In this document: positions 36,919-49,769 of the stretch, piece by piece
Layout of the letters: the number at the start of each line of letters is the position of its first letter
Numbering within the stretch: the first letter of the stretch is position 1
Origin: Tyto alba
Taxonomy: Eukaryota > Chordata > Aves > Strigiformes > Tytonidae
NCBI RefSeq assembly: GCF_018691265.1
Contig: NW_024881296.1
Coordinates: 15,717,427-15,781,426 of the forward strand
DNA: 64,000 nt
Reading direction: 5' to 3'
Notes under the pieces: generated by a model
Databases searched by the model: none
The model's input: only the letters and a program-made list of their open reading frames with translations
What the model was told of the DNA's origin: nothing
Made by a program: the position numbers and the translations under genes

Positions 36919-38284
36919 CCCAGTACAAATGTGGCTCTGCAAGCAGCTCTCAGGTGGCTACAAGTTAAATTTTGTGTCTCTCTGGAGTAAGAAGGCAATT
37001 TCACTGCAGTTGTGTTTTGCGAAGACAGGGTGGCTGTAAAAATCTTCGCTTATTCATGTTAGTCACAGAAGTTATAACTGCATTACTGGAAGACTCAACA
37101 GAGGCAGATTGCTGATGTTTTCAAGTAATGCTATCTCCTCTTCATATTTATTGTCATACCAGACAAGGTTTTATTGGTGTCACATAGATATTTGCTAATA
37201 ACATGCAAAAAGATTTTCTTTCTGGGAGACTCTGGATTTAGATAGTCTGAATTTCTTTTTTAGATTTTATTTTTGTTGGATCTTATTAAATATTTCCTTG
37301 TAATTATTAACACACCTCATTCTAGCATACTGATTATTATCTCTTCTCTTTTTACCACACTGAACTTTTTAATTCTTTTGAACTGCTTGGTAGAGTTTTA
37401 TATTTCTCCTCTTTCACCAGGTGGGTTACAGCTATGCTTGTATTTTCTCTTTATAATTTTTTTTCATGCTGCTAAGTAAATCTAGGAAATTGGATGAACT
37501 GTTATTCCATTTCCAGGAAGAAGAGCTGACTGAGCCCAGCACACTGGTCTGCAAAGCTGAAAGGGGCCTCCTCCCACTGGGATGCTCACATGCTCATGCA
37601 CTCCCACACTCTCAAAATGGAGAAGTGGTCAAAATGGAGAAAAGGATGATGATAATCTGTGGAGGCAGTTCAGATGTTTCATAGCAGTCCCTGGACACAG
37701 ACAGCAAGGTGGAGCTGCGCCAAGTCAAGACACCTACAGTTTTTTACAAGCAATCTTACCCTAACATACCAGCACTCCTGTGCTTCTGTTTTGACCTGCT
37801 GGAGTATGTATAATCGATGTAGGGTCTGAGAAAGTCATCTGACATCAGCATAAGTAAAATATTAAGCTCTCTCAGTTTCCAGCACATGATTTTTAAGACA
37901 TTTTAATCCCTTCCCTTTCAAGTGTGGATTTACTGGGGAGGTCAAGGGATCATTAACACTTCTGCTCCTCTACCACCATTAACACGGGCCAGCAAGGACT
38001 GGTGCTGTTGGGTACTATGATTTCATTCACGCACATATTTCTTTTTATTTTTTTTCATTCAGCTAAATTAATCATCTTATTTCTTCAATAGTATTTGAAG
38101 TTTATAAATTGTCCTTAATCTAAATATAATCAGTTCAAAGCCCCGGTAAAAGACTACTGTTTCCAGCCCTTGTGGAGGTCCTAGGGGGAAAAAAGGATGT
38201 TTGCCCACCATTGTCTTGCTTCCTATTGCAAGGACTAGAGCCACAAGGGAGAAGCTGCTTCAGCCTGCTGCAGCAATGACTGTA

Positions 38285-38378
38285 CATCACTCTGTGGGCA
38301 CTAGAGAGGGGCAAGGACATGATTAGGTAGCCATCACTCTGTGGGCACTAGAGAGGGGTAAGGACATGATTAAGCAGC
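38285..38378 (+). repeat. Two-copy 47 bp tandem duplication
   Basis: Copies at 38,285-38,331 and 38,332-38,378 both begin catcactctgtgggcactag and differ at only three positions (all transitions), so the duplication is fairly recent. No coding frame depends on it. Confidence 0.9.
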
Positions 38379-38783
38379 CTCATAATGCAAATTAACAGAA
38401 CAGACAGAACTAAAATGAGATAACTGGCACCATCTCAAACATGGTAAAGCAAGGATGGTTCCTCTGCCTGCTGTAAAGGCAGGGTGATACTCAACCACAT
38501 AACCCTCTTTGAAAATCATTCAAGGATGCAGAGTTTTATATAACCAAATACCCCTCTGTGTGTAAATAATCTCATTTAGTCACTGTCATTTTATGGTTAT
38601 GTACACAAAGACAGAAGGATATGACATGTTTTGCATGGGACACAAAATTAAGCTACCAAAAAGTGCCATGTGTGTCTATTCTTTTCTCTTTTCTTAAGGG
38701 TAAGCTTATTGGCCTTATAGATGGAAGAAATGAGTTTCAGAGGTCTTCTGGGTATATTGAATCTCTTGCTCTCTGGAAATGGG

Positions 38784-38812
38784 AAAAAAAAAACAAAACA
38801 AAACAAAACACA
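38784..38812 (+). repeat. (AAAAC)n microsatellite
   Basis: A run of ten A is followed by about four aaaac copies. Confidence 0.9.
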
Positions 38813-39081
38813 ACCCATGTACACAGAATAGATGAAGTCAGAAAGAAAGTGACTCCTGTTAAGTACTTCAAGGCAATAGAAGCTGAAATTATGACCATAT
38901 GATGTGCAGTGAGTGCAGTGATACAGGAGAAAATGTTACATCACCACAACATTAATTACTTAATGTCACAAAGCTGGTGATATGAAGACTACTTACTGTA
39001 GGTGGTCAAAGTTGAGTATAGTCAGGCTGGTGTAGCACTCTGAACTCCAAATATCAATTTGACATTCTGCCTCAGGTTAAA

Positions 39082-39098
39082 TTTTTTTTTTTTTTTTT
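39082..39098 (+). repeat. Poly(T) tract (T17)
   Basis: Seventeen consecutive T followed by a cctccc pyrimidine stretch. Confidence 0.9.
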
Positions 39099-41299
39099 CC
39101 TCCCTTCCTGAGAATGTCTGGTTTCTTTTTTATTCTTATTTTTTGCTTCCTTCACAGTGCCTTGTTTTCCCCCAGACTAACCCTCCTGGGACAGACTAAG
39201 CTGGAAAAACTTCAGTTTGGTGCTATTTTACTCTGCTTTACTTAGCCTCATAAAGTTGCTTTAGAGACAGTCACTTTCTGGTGTGTGAGAACAAGATGTC
39301 ACGAGGCACATAGTAGAATAGTAAACCCAGGCTTTGATCAATTGCCAGAAATGGCGGTGGGGAGAGAGAAAAAGGGGGGAGCTTTTTAAAAATATATATA
39401 CAGGAGTAAACAGAAGTGAAAGATACTACAGCTCAAAGAAAATATTATATTTCAGGTCAGAGGAAACCTACTAGAGTCTTTCTCTAGAGAATACAAGTCC
39501 CTCTCCCCCTGACTCAGCCATGGAAACTAGCTACCAGCCCTGTTTAGTGACATACAAAAGCTAAAACATTCTATGTGATCATTATTTTCACGCAAAGCCA
39601 GGGTTACCTGGCCTTCCATGTAGCTAGTTCTGGGACATCTCAGATCTTCTGCTCCCAAAATTCCCAGCCCTTAGCAGTCATCTTCAAGAAAAAGCTGAAC
39701 AGATCCCTGGCAATTTGCTGAGCTGCTGTGGTCATGGTTTGGGGGCGGTCCAGCACTTGCTGACATATATCAGTCACTTACACTTGTCTCATACCAAAGT
39801 CCCTCACAGAAGTCCCTTCTTCATGCAAATGGGATTGGAGGAAAGAACATACATGCTTTTTCCCTTCTTTCTGTCTTTTAAATGTGACCTCTTGTCTTCT
39901 GCTCAGGTTTATTTATATACACTGGCACATTGAAAAAGTGACTGGCTATGTTAAGTACTGTGCTTTGATTTTAGTGGTTTGTGTAGCGTCCAAAAAACAT
40001 GAATAAAATACATTAAAAAAATGCTGGAAATTGACATTACATCTATGTTGATGTGCATTTCAGTTGCCAAGAAAAGAGCAGTTTGGCTGAAGGATCCAAC
40101 AAAATCTGCTTAGTGGGTCTTCCTTGGCGAGAGACCACAACGCAGACTGCTTTCATACAGTACTCTCTTAATCACTGTAAAGAGGTTTCAGAGACATTAA
40201 TAATAACTAGTGCAGTTGTTACACCCACGCACAGTGACTCAGCCACACCGATGAGGCCCAGGGAGAGTCTTTACCTGTGTGGGCCACACAGACACATGCC
40301 AATATTTAGTCCAATAAAGTTGTCTTTCCAGCAGTATGAATTATAATCTTGGAGGTAGATGATGACAGGGCCTGTCAAATAATCCCCTAGACTGAGACAC
40401 AGCCCAATATATAACAACATCTCACTAGAGTCACATTAAAGGCTGCAGTGGAAACCTCATGCTCTCTGCTTCTCTCTCAAATATTGCAACATTGATTAAA
40501 ACCAAATAATACATAGTCCCAGCGTCACGCTGTGCTGCACTGAGAGAGAACTCTGAGAGTAATAAGAGCCCATTTGGTTTAAATGAATTTTCAGACAGTC
40601 TTTCCCAAGCACAGGGTTGAGGCAGCTGGCTGTTAATCAGACGCGATGCAGGCAGGAGGTGATCAGGCAGTGCTGAAGGAGTTTTGAGCTTCTGCTGGTC
40701 ACAATAAACAGGCATCCGGATAGCCCTGGTACTACTGACTCTGTGGTGGCAAGGTAGACACCCATCCACAGTTTTGGATCTTCTTAGCCTTTTATTTAGC
40801 TTATATTTTCTGGGTCATCTCATCCCCTATTTCTGACATAAAAGAGCAGTGATTGTTATTTGATTAACCTTTCTGGGAAGGGGGGAGTGCTCAGGAATAC
40901 ACTGGCCAAAAGTGTTTTGTCAGATACAGATTAGCAAATAATTCAGTGGCCATTACAGAGCAAGTTGCATCCAGCAATCAGAGTTGACTGTGGATCATCT
41001 CCTGTTTCTAGCTCATTTGATGGGAAAGCTCTTATCAACTTCGATGGCACAGGATCAAGCTTGATACACCCAGCAGACTGTGGAAGCCTTGGACTAGCAT
41101 GCAGGGCAGAATTGAGCCAACTGTAACATTAGCTATGGAAATTAAAGCCTTCTACCAAGAAAACCAGAGCTAAATTGAAGACAATTAGGAAGCATTTGCT
41201 CTCTTCTTCCTACCTGCAATACGTCAGGAGACCAGCCTCTGAATGAATTAATTTTGTGTCCAAGACCAAGTAAGCCAAGAAGCAACTTTGGAGAGGAAG

Positions 41300-42550
41300 A
41301 GGAAAAGGCAGGCCCTGTTTCACTAACCTGATCTCCTTCTATGACAAGATGACCCACTTAGTGGATGAGGGGAAGCCTGTGGATGTTGTTTACCTGGACA
41401 TTAGTGAAGCCTTTGATACTGTTTCCCACAGTATTCTTCTGGAGAAAGTGGCTGTTCAAGGTTTGGCGAGGCATACTCTTCACTGGGTAAAACACTGGCT
41501 AGATGGCCAAGCCCAAAGAGTGGTAGTGAATTGAGTTAAAACCAGTTGGAGGCCAGTCACAAGTGGTGCTCCCCAGGGCTCAGTACTGGCACCAGTTCTG
41601 TTTAATAGCTTAATCAATGATCTGGACGAGGGGATCGAGTGCAACTTCAGTAAGTTTTCAGGTGAAACCAAGTTGGGTAGGAGTATTAATCTGCTTGTGG
41701 GTAGGAAGGCTCCACGGAGGGATCTGGACAGGCTGGATTGATGGGCCAAGGCCAACTGTATGGGATTCAACAAGTATGAGTGCCGAATCCTGCACTTGGG
41801 TCACAACAACCCCATGGAGCGCTACAGGCTTGGGGCAGAGTGGTTGTAGAGCTGCCAAGTGGAAAAGGACATGGAGATGTTGGTCGACAGCTGGTAGAAT
41901 ATGAGCCAGAAGTGTTCCCAGGTGGCCAAGAAGGACAACAGCATCCTGGCTTGTATCAGAAACAGCATGGCCAGCAGGACTAGGGAAGTGATTGTGCCCC
42001 TGTACTTGACACCGGCGAGGCCCCACCTCAAATACTTTGTTCAGTTTGGGGTCCTTCACTACAAAGGAAGACACTGAGGTGCTGGAGCATGTCCAAAGAA
42101 AAGCATCAAAGCTGGTGAAGGGTCTGGAGCATAAGTCTTATGAGAAGTGGCTGTGAGGCTGTGAGAACTGGGCTTGTTTAGTCTGGACCAAAGGAGACAT
42201 GAGGGAGACCTTATCACTCTCTACAACTGCCTGAAAGGATGTTGTATCAAGGTGGGTGTTGGTCTCTTTTCCCACATAACAAGTGATAAGACAAGAGGAA
42301 ATGGCCTCAAGTTGTGTTGGGGAGGTTTAGACTGGATATTAGGAACAATTTCTTCACTGAAAAGGCTCTCAAGCATTGGAATAGGCTGCCCAGTGAAGTG
42401 GTTGAGTCACCATCCCTGGAGGTATTTAAAAGACCTGCAGATGTGGTGCTTAAGGACATGCTTTAGTGGTGAACTTGGCAATGTTAGGTTAAGGGTTGGA
42501 CTTGATCTTAAAGGTATTTCCTAACCTGAATGATTCTGTGATTCTATTCT
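41300..42550 (+). mobile_element. CR1 LINE retrotransposon, 5'-truncated
   Basis: The element covers part of the reverse-transcriptase ORF and the whole 3' end. It enters the CR1 protein near the conserved 'KGRxCxTNLISFYD' region (from about 41,301) and continues through the palm-domain motif YLDISEAFDTVSHSILL. It ends at 42,530-42,550 with the CR1-type tail gattctgtgattctattct. CR1 elements lack a poly(A) tail and are usually 5'-truncated, as here. The terminal 42,300-42,530 also matches the CR1 3' region (ggctgcccagtgaagtgg, tccctggaggtatttaaa, gttggacttgatctt). A second, shorter copy lies at 50,196-50,472. Confidence 0.93.
41301..42130 (+). pseudogene. Broken CR1 ORF2 reverse-transcriptase fragment
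   Basis: One frame (codons starting at multiples of three in window coordinates, such as 41,316 and 41,349) can be followed for about 600 bp. It shows RT landmarks: VVYLDISEAFDTVSH (palm A-type motif), [19 protein letters not shown] (motif B region), then KFSGETKLG where active elements have an F-A-D-D core (41,655-41,666). Both catalytic aspartates of that core are replaced (by G and E). In-frame stops occur at 41,532 (TGA), 41,739 (TGA), 41,847 (TAG) and 41,895 (TAG). Later CR1 landmarks ([12 protein letters not shown], then LFSLDQRR near 42,176) appear with further breaks. The copy cannot encode a working enzyme. The ORFs on the opposite strand here are shadows. Confidence 0.9.
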
Positions 42551-43118
42551 ATAAAAAGCAGGAGAAACTTCTCCTTTTCTGCCCTTCAAGGGCTCTTCCT
42601 ATGCAGAAGGGGCACAGAACTGACTCTTGTGGGGCAGCACAATGTTAGCAGGCTTACCTAAAGTTTTCTTTGCAGTTTCTTTCTCTAATCTCTCCACCCC
42701 CAGCTGAAATCACACATAAATGATCACAGGATCATGGGGAGGGGATAAATTCACAAGAAAGTGTGCAATACCATGTGCAACTGAAAATTGAAAGAATTGG
42801 TTTGGGTTTTTTTTATACTGAGGAAGTCAAACAGAAGCTGGACTTGACATATTGTTTAAAGTTCTAGTCATTTTCTTAATCTGCAGGAAAGCACAAGTAG
42901 CTTCAATAGTCCGAATAATTTTCAGAACAGAATTCACATCATCAGACTTGTGCTATCCATCTCAAAGTTGTATTAGCTCACTCCCACAATTTTTGCCATG
43001 AGTTAGGCTACTTCTTCAAATTCATAGTGTTCACTGTTGTCACTGTTTGCATTTTACAAAGCTAATCAGAGCATTTACAGAGTGACTGGATAAGAACAGT
43101 GTTTCAATAGCCAGCCTC

Positions 43119-43136
43119 CTATATGCATGCATATAG
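43119..43136. repeat. 18 bp perfect palindrome
   Basis: The site reads ctatatgcatgcatatag, identical to its reverse complement. Its centre atgcat is close to an octamer/POU-type half-site, but no such function can be claimed from sequence. Confidence 0.85.
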
Positions 43137-45539
43137 CCTAAAATAAACTATCAACTCACTTATTATTTTAAATTCCAGGCTATTTGCCAGAAAAGTAGCA
43201 TGCAGTATATATGATAAAGTGTGTGGGTGTCTGCATTTATGGAATGTGGGTGTGCAAAGATCTAGTGAATAATTTTTTCAAATCTTTATATATTTATTGA
43301 AATTGGCATCTTCAGTTAGTTTGCTTGGATGCAAGTTGCCTGCTTTTCAAAATCCTATTTCTCATGTGTCGTTTGCTTTGTGTGATCCATCAGAAGCCAC
43401 ACCGCAGAGGTTCCAAAGGAGCCTCTGTGGCACAAATGGCATGATGCCTTATTTTGTATGGAAGTCTCTCTTCAGTGTCCAGACTGAAGTTACTGTTCTT
43501 CAGTCATCAAGGCTACCCCAACTCAACTAGAAGAGTTGTAAAATAAGAAACAGAAACAAAAGGCTCAGTCTATAGGCTTTTTTTAATACGCTAGAAAGGA
43601 AGAACAAGTAAATCAGTAAAAGGTTAGAAAGCAAAAGGGAGTGGAGAGGGAGGGAGAAGAGTCTACTATGATCAACAGTATACAGAAGGAAGTATTGCTG
43701 TTGTGAGATCAGCAGTCAGTTATCAGATAAAGATAATGACAGAACTATACTAGAGCCACATAAGGTCAGAGAAAACCCATTGTAATGATTATACATTACA
43801 GTAAGAGTCAAGGACACGGCAAGAGAAATAGAACAACTGGTTGCAAGTCCAAATATTAGAAGGGTGATCAAAGACCATGGTGGGACTGCTCTAGGATGAG
43901 GGCATGCAAAGCAGAGATTGTGCATTGTGTGGAATAACAGTGATATGGCAGTTTAATGATAATACAGCTGTAGAACAGGTTTAGATTAAAAGTCAGTGTT
44001 GAAAAACATTAAAAGTAATATCACTAAAATGGTGGTAGAGGGCTAATTTTTATTTTTCTTGCATTCATTTATATCATCACTTTGTTTTAAGTGCAAACCT
44101 CTCTAGTAAACACTAGGAGAAATAATTTTGAAATATCTACCATTTTGGGACATAGATACTACACAGATGTATAATTGTCAATAGAGTCAAATGACTGTTT
44201 ACAACAATAAAAATTTAAATAGTTTACTTGGGCATGTAGTCCATTTCCTTTCTGTCCATGAATCTTCTTGAACTGTCTATGATGTTACCTACCTTATTCT
44301 TCATTTTAACTTATTTTAATTTCCAAAAAACTATAGGTTGTTTGTGAACAGCATTTTCTAGGTTTTCAAAAATAAAAATCAAAATCAAACTGGTTTGTAT
44401 TTAATGTGTTAGTCACATGGTATTTTTATGCCTCTACTGGATAATTATATCTCTGAGAATGTGTTTGGTGCAAACTTCAGGGATTCCAAATCCGCTATCA
44501 GTAAATACTTAAAATATTGACTGATTTGAAGTACATTCTTACCAGGAAATCTTTCTGCCAGAATACTTATAGGAAACAAACATAAAATGGATACAAACAC
44601 TGCCAAAATGTATTTATTTAAAAACCTGAAGAAATCTTTGTCAGTTCTTTTCAGATATCTGCAATAGTTCATGATCTTCAGCCAACTGAAGCAAAATCCC
44701 TATGCTAGTTCTTTATTTGAGGACATTAACCAAAGCCTTGCAAATCACTGTAGTGCTTCATTTTTCTTTTTTTAAATTTATCTCTGTGCAAAGGAAGGCA
44801 CCAAGGGCAATTTCCCTTTGATCCCCTCTCTGCCACATCTAACAGGGATTCACAGGGGATTTCAGTATCTAAGTTTTTATGTGCTCCTCTGCCTTTCCCC
44901 CTCCACCAGAGAAGGGTAAAGCCCCCACATATGACATCAGCATTGAGGATGACCTTATAATGAGTGGGATAATGTAGGTAAAATGGCCTTTTCAACAGCT
45001 GCTGTTCCAACTGAAGATCCTGCTCCTCTTGATGGCTTATCAATGCTGTAGCTCCTCCACTTACTTCAGGCATGGTGAGATGGGATAGTTACATGGCACA
45101 TCTGGCTGCCATTGACAGAGAGGGGCCTCAGAACCCCTGTACCAGTACAGACCTGTGAGTGGAGCACTTTTAGTTGTGCAAGTCCAGAGGAAGAGTAGAG
45201 AACTCTGAAGTTTTTGGTTAGCTAAATAAAGAATCCCAGCCTATTAGCAACCTTCATACCTGCTTAAGGGGGGCAAGCAAACCAATAGAAGTGCCAACTA
45301 GAAAGTCATTATTTCTAATTCTCTGGAGATCAACCAGTTGCCAAACATCACTGTGGCAAATCATCCCTGTTATCTAAAGCATAGAATGTAAAGAGGCTGG
45401 CAAGCCCCCTGAGCTGCACAGGACAATGCAAAGCTACATCGGTCCAGATGGGATGAGTCCACAAGCTCAGTCAATTGGGTGCTACTCTTTCTATTGCAAA
45501 AAGCACACTTTCTGTCCTCCTCTCATTGATACTATAGTG

Positions 45540-45567
45540 AAAAAAAAAAAAAAAAAAAAAAAAAAAA
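45540..45567 (+). repeat. Poly(A) tract (A28)
   Basis: Twenty-eight uninterrupted A. The lysine run in the surrounding ORF is an artefact of it. Confidence 0.92.
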
Positions 45568-46746
45568 TTACAATGGGCTTGTGTGTTGAGATCTTCAGGC
45601 AAAATTTGTCTGCCAGTTCTACTGGTGTCCCTGTTTGTAGTGACTTATTACAGCACCAAAGCTGAGTGCAAAATTCAGCACTGCAGAAGCAACATGTGCC
45701 TACTGTCATAGGTACAGCTTCTGTCCCTCTTTCTGGCTCGTGTACTGCTTTTCAAAAGAAATCAGTGGAATCAGGACATAATGTGACTCAGATCTTTTCT
45801 TTCTTGTGACAGAATAATAATTTGCTTAGAAGCAAAATGGTGTCAACATCTGAACTTAGCAATGTGAAAGAAATCAACCTCCTTCTCCCTATGGAAACAT
45901 GAATGTGTTGAAAGTTTTTTGTACTTTTTAAGCATAAATCATAGTGGAAAATAAACTGATAAGGAACACATTCATTAGGTACCTTCAGACTTTTATTGAT
46001 TCTAGTCTAATAGTATGCTAATCACTAGGCAGGACTTTTAGGGGGCATTAACTTTTAGGGATAGTTTACTATTTTAGTCTATTTCCCTAGATGAAAGATA
46101 TTTCTATAGCAGCTATTCTTAGAAGCTTTTATGGGGTAGAGGGAGTGAACCACCAGTAGAGGAGTGACTCACCACAACACTACCAACTGACAACAAAAAC
46201 TGTCTTTTGCTTTGCAGATTAGGGACTCAGCTGCAGAAAAAAACCCTATGTATTTGAGAACCAGACACTGCGCGTGATGTTTCAATATTAAAACCATATG
46301 GGATGGGTGTGCAACCGATAACCAGTGACAGACAGACATCTGAAACTACTCCTTTCTAGGTCTATATCTCTCCACATCATTTGCCTACCAACACAATTTC
46401 TCATTGCTTCTGCATCTTTCTTTATCATCTCTGCAACATGTTTGCCTTTGATTATTTTCCTCTTTTGTTGTTCTATGGCTTGAAATTTGTTAAGTAAAAG
46501 GTAGCTAAAGGGACTGGTAGCAGCCTGCAAAACTTGCCATTTCTAGGTCTCTGGCTACGATCCAGGCAGGTCAGTGGCAACTGAAAGTCATTACCACCTC
46601 ATGCCTGCTTGGTGACCTCAGTGACATTAATTGCTGGACTGGCCACAGTGGCAATCTCAGCAGAGAAAACACCCACTCTGCTGAAATCAGGCCATCCTTT
46701 CCCCTGCAGAGTCAAGATTGTGTCAGGGCTGCCTCCAGAAGGTCAC

Positions 46747-46771
46747 AAAAAAAAAAAAAAAAAAAAAAAAA
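46747..46771 (+). repeat. Poly(A) tract (A25)
   Basis: Twenty-five uninterrupted A following ggtcac. Confidence 0.92.
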
Positions 46772-47217
46772 GACACCTTCATCTTCCTCATCCATTTATT
46801 TATGTTAAAATGACTCATTATTCTTATTTTACACATTACACACAAAGGTAGCATGAGAGCTGAGGCTGTGCTGTCATGTGTTTAAATACTCTGCAAGTGA
46901 CTTACTAATAAGCATTACTGTATAGGTAACTAAATAAACTAAATAAGTATGGGTATAAAGCACAGAGTTCTTTCACTAACACAGCTCAGAGCTTATTGGG
47001 GTGACACATATTATCTTGCTATCTAGATGACTGGTTAGCTTGATGCGTCCAGGGAAACAGTGAAGAAAAATCTCCACATCTCATGCTGTAGCCGGCCTGA
47101 AGACTGATCATAGCTGTCTCCAGGAGAGCTGCTTTCACCTTTCTTTCTTGCCTCCTGTGTTATTTGTGGCCTGTCAAGACCAGGAACTGTTTTTTCCTCT
47201 GGTCACATCTGGTGATG

Positions 47218-47247
47218 TCTCCCTCCCTCCCTCCTTCCTTCTTTTTA
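47218..47247 (+). repeat. (TCCC)n polypyrimidine tract
   Basis: Four tccc units grade into ttcc and ctttt, all pyrimidine on this strand. Confidence 0.85.
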
Positions 47248-47449
47248 CTCTGCTGACTACTTCGTGAATCGTTTTCTTAGTGTAAGGGCAAACCTCACAC
47301 CCCCTAGGAGAACTTATGCTAGCACTAGAAAATTAAGTTTTCAATTTTAAAGGAGAACCATGCTGTCAAATTTCCATTAATATTTTATCCTTTTCAGTGC
47401 TGTGACAAATCTTGCCATGTTCTCTAGTTTGGAGGAGGGGCACGGGAAT

Positions 47450-47517
47450 ATTTTGGGGGTTTTGTTTTTGCAATTTTTAATGTTTTTTTGTTGTTTTTTT
47501 GTTTTGGGCTTTTTTCC
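47450..47517 (+). repeat. T-rich / (TTTTG)n degenerate region
   Basis: Several T runs separated by single G or short G blocks. Confidence 0.7.
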
Positions 47518-49720
47518 CCAAGAAATCTCAGCTGCCAATATGAGAGTTTTGCCTTTCTTTCTTTTACTTTCTTGAAATCAGAGAAGAGCATGAAAATATG
47601 ATCTCTGTAGGTAAAAACAATCAAAGAGAAAGCAAATTAAAAAATAAACCATTATTTAAGTCAAAAAAAGGTGGCAGTGTCTGAAACTACATCAGGGATA
47701 TTTGGACCCTGCCTCGACATTTTGCTGTGCTTGGGAATGGCAATACAAGTTTATATCAGATTAACCACGATTTAAAGGTCTTTCTATTTAAACCCACAAA
47801 TCACAATTAAACTGAATTTTATTCCCAGAATAATGTCATCTAAGTCATCTTGGTTAAATCTTTCATATTCATTGTCTTGGGATATTAACTTTTTATAAAA
47901 ATTAAATTAATTTACTTATAAATAGTTCCCATAAAAGACCAAGTCACAAACATTCAAACTTAGATATCTAAATCTGAACTTTCAATGCTGGAAAACCTTG
48001 CCTCATAGCTGTATAGCCTTAAAGAAGGGAGACAATATTTTTATTTAAAACTCCATTAGTTCACATCACTGGGGGAACATGTTCCTGACTGGGGTGTGTG
48101 AGCTGACATACTGGCTAGAGGCAAGAGACACCTCAGTCCCTGGTCTGAGTGATGCTCTGATGAATGGTGTTCCTGCAGATTTGAGTCACAGAAACAGGCT
48201 CGGGCTCAGGCCCCATCTCATAATCATTGACAGAAGGTCCAAAGCAGAGAGAAGGAGGCAATTTACAAAGTGAAAGAACATCTCATGCCACCAATTAAAA
48301 TCCAGGATAAATCATATCCTGCAAACTTTCATCAGACTGCCAGGGCAAACTGAACAGATCCATTCCTCTGCTATGATGTCTCTTGATTCCCCAAGGCTCC
48401 TGCAGTAGAGGCACACTTTCAAACTTTGGTCATCTAATACAGGTACACAGGTCCTCTGTGTATTCAACAGGGAAAAATTCAGAGTGCATAAGTAAGGAAC
48501 ATCTGTTTTTCTCTTGAGTAAACAAAGCTTTTTAGCATGAACACAGATCTAGTGGGTCAAACTGAAGAGTCAGATAAGCCACCACTTCGTCTTTGACATA
48601 GCCAAAAGCAGATGTTTAGGGAAGAGCAGAAGAGTAGGACATTCATATCTAAATCTTCTTCTTTGGTTACTTTTCATCCATCACCAACATATACATCACA
48701 CGGACTTCCTGATGTGTCTGTGGTTTGTATGAGTTTAGAGAGCCCATTATTTTGCCAGTCTCTCTTGGAACCCAGGTAAGTATTCAGTTTCTACAATAAC
48801 TGAGGCCGGGATTTTTACAGTTTAACTATAAGAATATTTTCATGGGACATCACAGAAAGTGCAGATATCGGTGGGAGAAAACTTAGGAGACATAAGTGAA
48901 CTTGGAAACCAGAGCACAATGCAAGCAGAGCAAGATCTGTTTAGTCCTTTGCCTGCTACTGAGGTGCACTCACATCCTTTTGCTGCATGAGCAGCATGCT
49001 GATACCAACATGGAAACGTCCCTGAAGTAGATGCCTATGTTGAAGGTCCCGAGCTGATTAAGTACAAAGACCAGATGCCACCTATAGCCCATGAAATTTT
49101 TGGATTTGGACAGCTTAAGGGTATTTCTTATCATGGTTATTATCAACAGACAGGACTAAGTGTCAGGAATCCAGCCTAAGTGGCCTCAGAGCTGCACAGT
49201 ATCTAAATGCTGAAGAGTTTGGGCTGGAGATGTCATTCAATCACTAACAGCCTACTGAGCAATTTGGCAGCACTCCATAGATTACACTCTTTTTTTCTCC
49301 TTAGAATTGTAGATACTTACGTGGAAAAACTTCTCAAATGTGAACATTAATAAGCTCAATTTGAGGTCACATCTGCGCCATGATCACTTTTATCAATTCC
49401 TGGCATTGCACATCAAATCTGAACTCAGTTTGCCATGAATTGTCAGCAACAAATTCAGTTGGTTGCAGCAACTTGTGCTGTGACTTGGGTCACTGTATTA
49501 TGCATAGACTCAGCATGAAGGGGCCTCATGTTATCTGCTGCAAAATCATTTTTCACAGATACAGTATAATGATTTTGTGGAAAATACGATACCCAATTAC
49601 AGGTTATAGAAAAGCTTTAGTAACCCTTTGAACCTTGTCAAGATAAGCATTCACTCTAGTTACTCTAGTATTAAAAAGTGTCACTCCTCATAATAATATG
49701 TTTCTAGTTATTCTTCTGTT

Positions 49721-49769
49721 AAAAAAACCCAAAACAAAACAAAACAAAAACAAACAAAATCCAAAAAAC
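49721..49769 (+). repeat. (AAAAC)n microsatellite
   Basis: A seven-A run and ccc, then repeated aaaac with some aaac variants. Confidence 0.9.

Larger units (their letters stand above)
28566..41299. other. Unique AT-rich DNA with microsatellites, no supported gene
   Basis: No ORF shows a known domain. Listed separately are the (CA)n, poly(T), (TTTTG)n and (AAAAC)n tracts, a CpG-enriched minus ORF near 36.4-36.7 kb, an AT stretch at 36,740-36,785 and the 47 bp tandem duplication at 38,285. There is also a direct 17-bp-period duplication of tcatttgtaatta at 36,715 and 36,732. No LTR or CR1 fragment was recognised. Confidence 0.55.

Noticed and set aside
41480..42074. Minus-strand ORFs across the CR1 copy
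   Set aside because: They are antisense shadows of the CR1 reverse-transcriptase region, which reads on the plus strand.
45426..45709. ORFs on both strands over the A28 tract
   Set aside because: Polylysine and polyphenylalanine runs come from the homopolymer.
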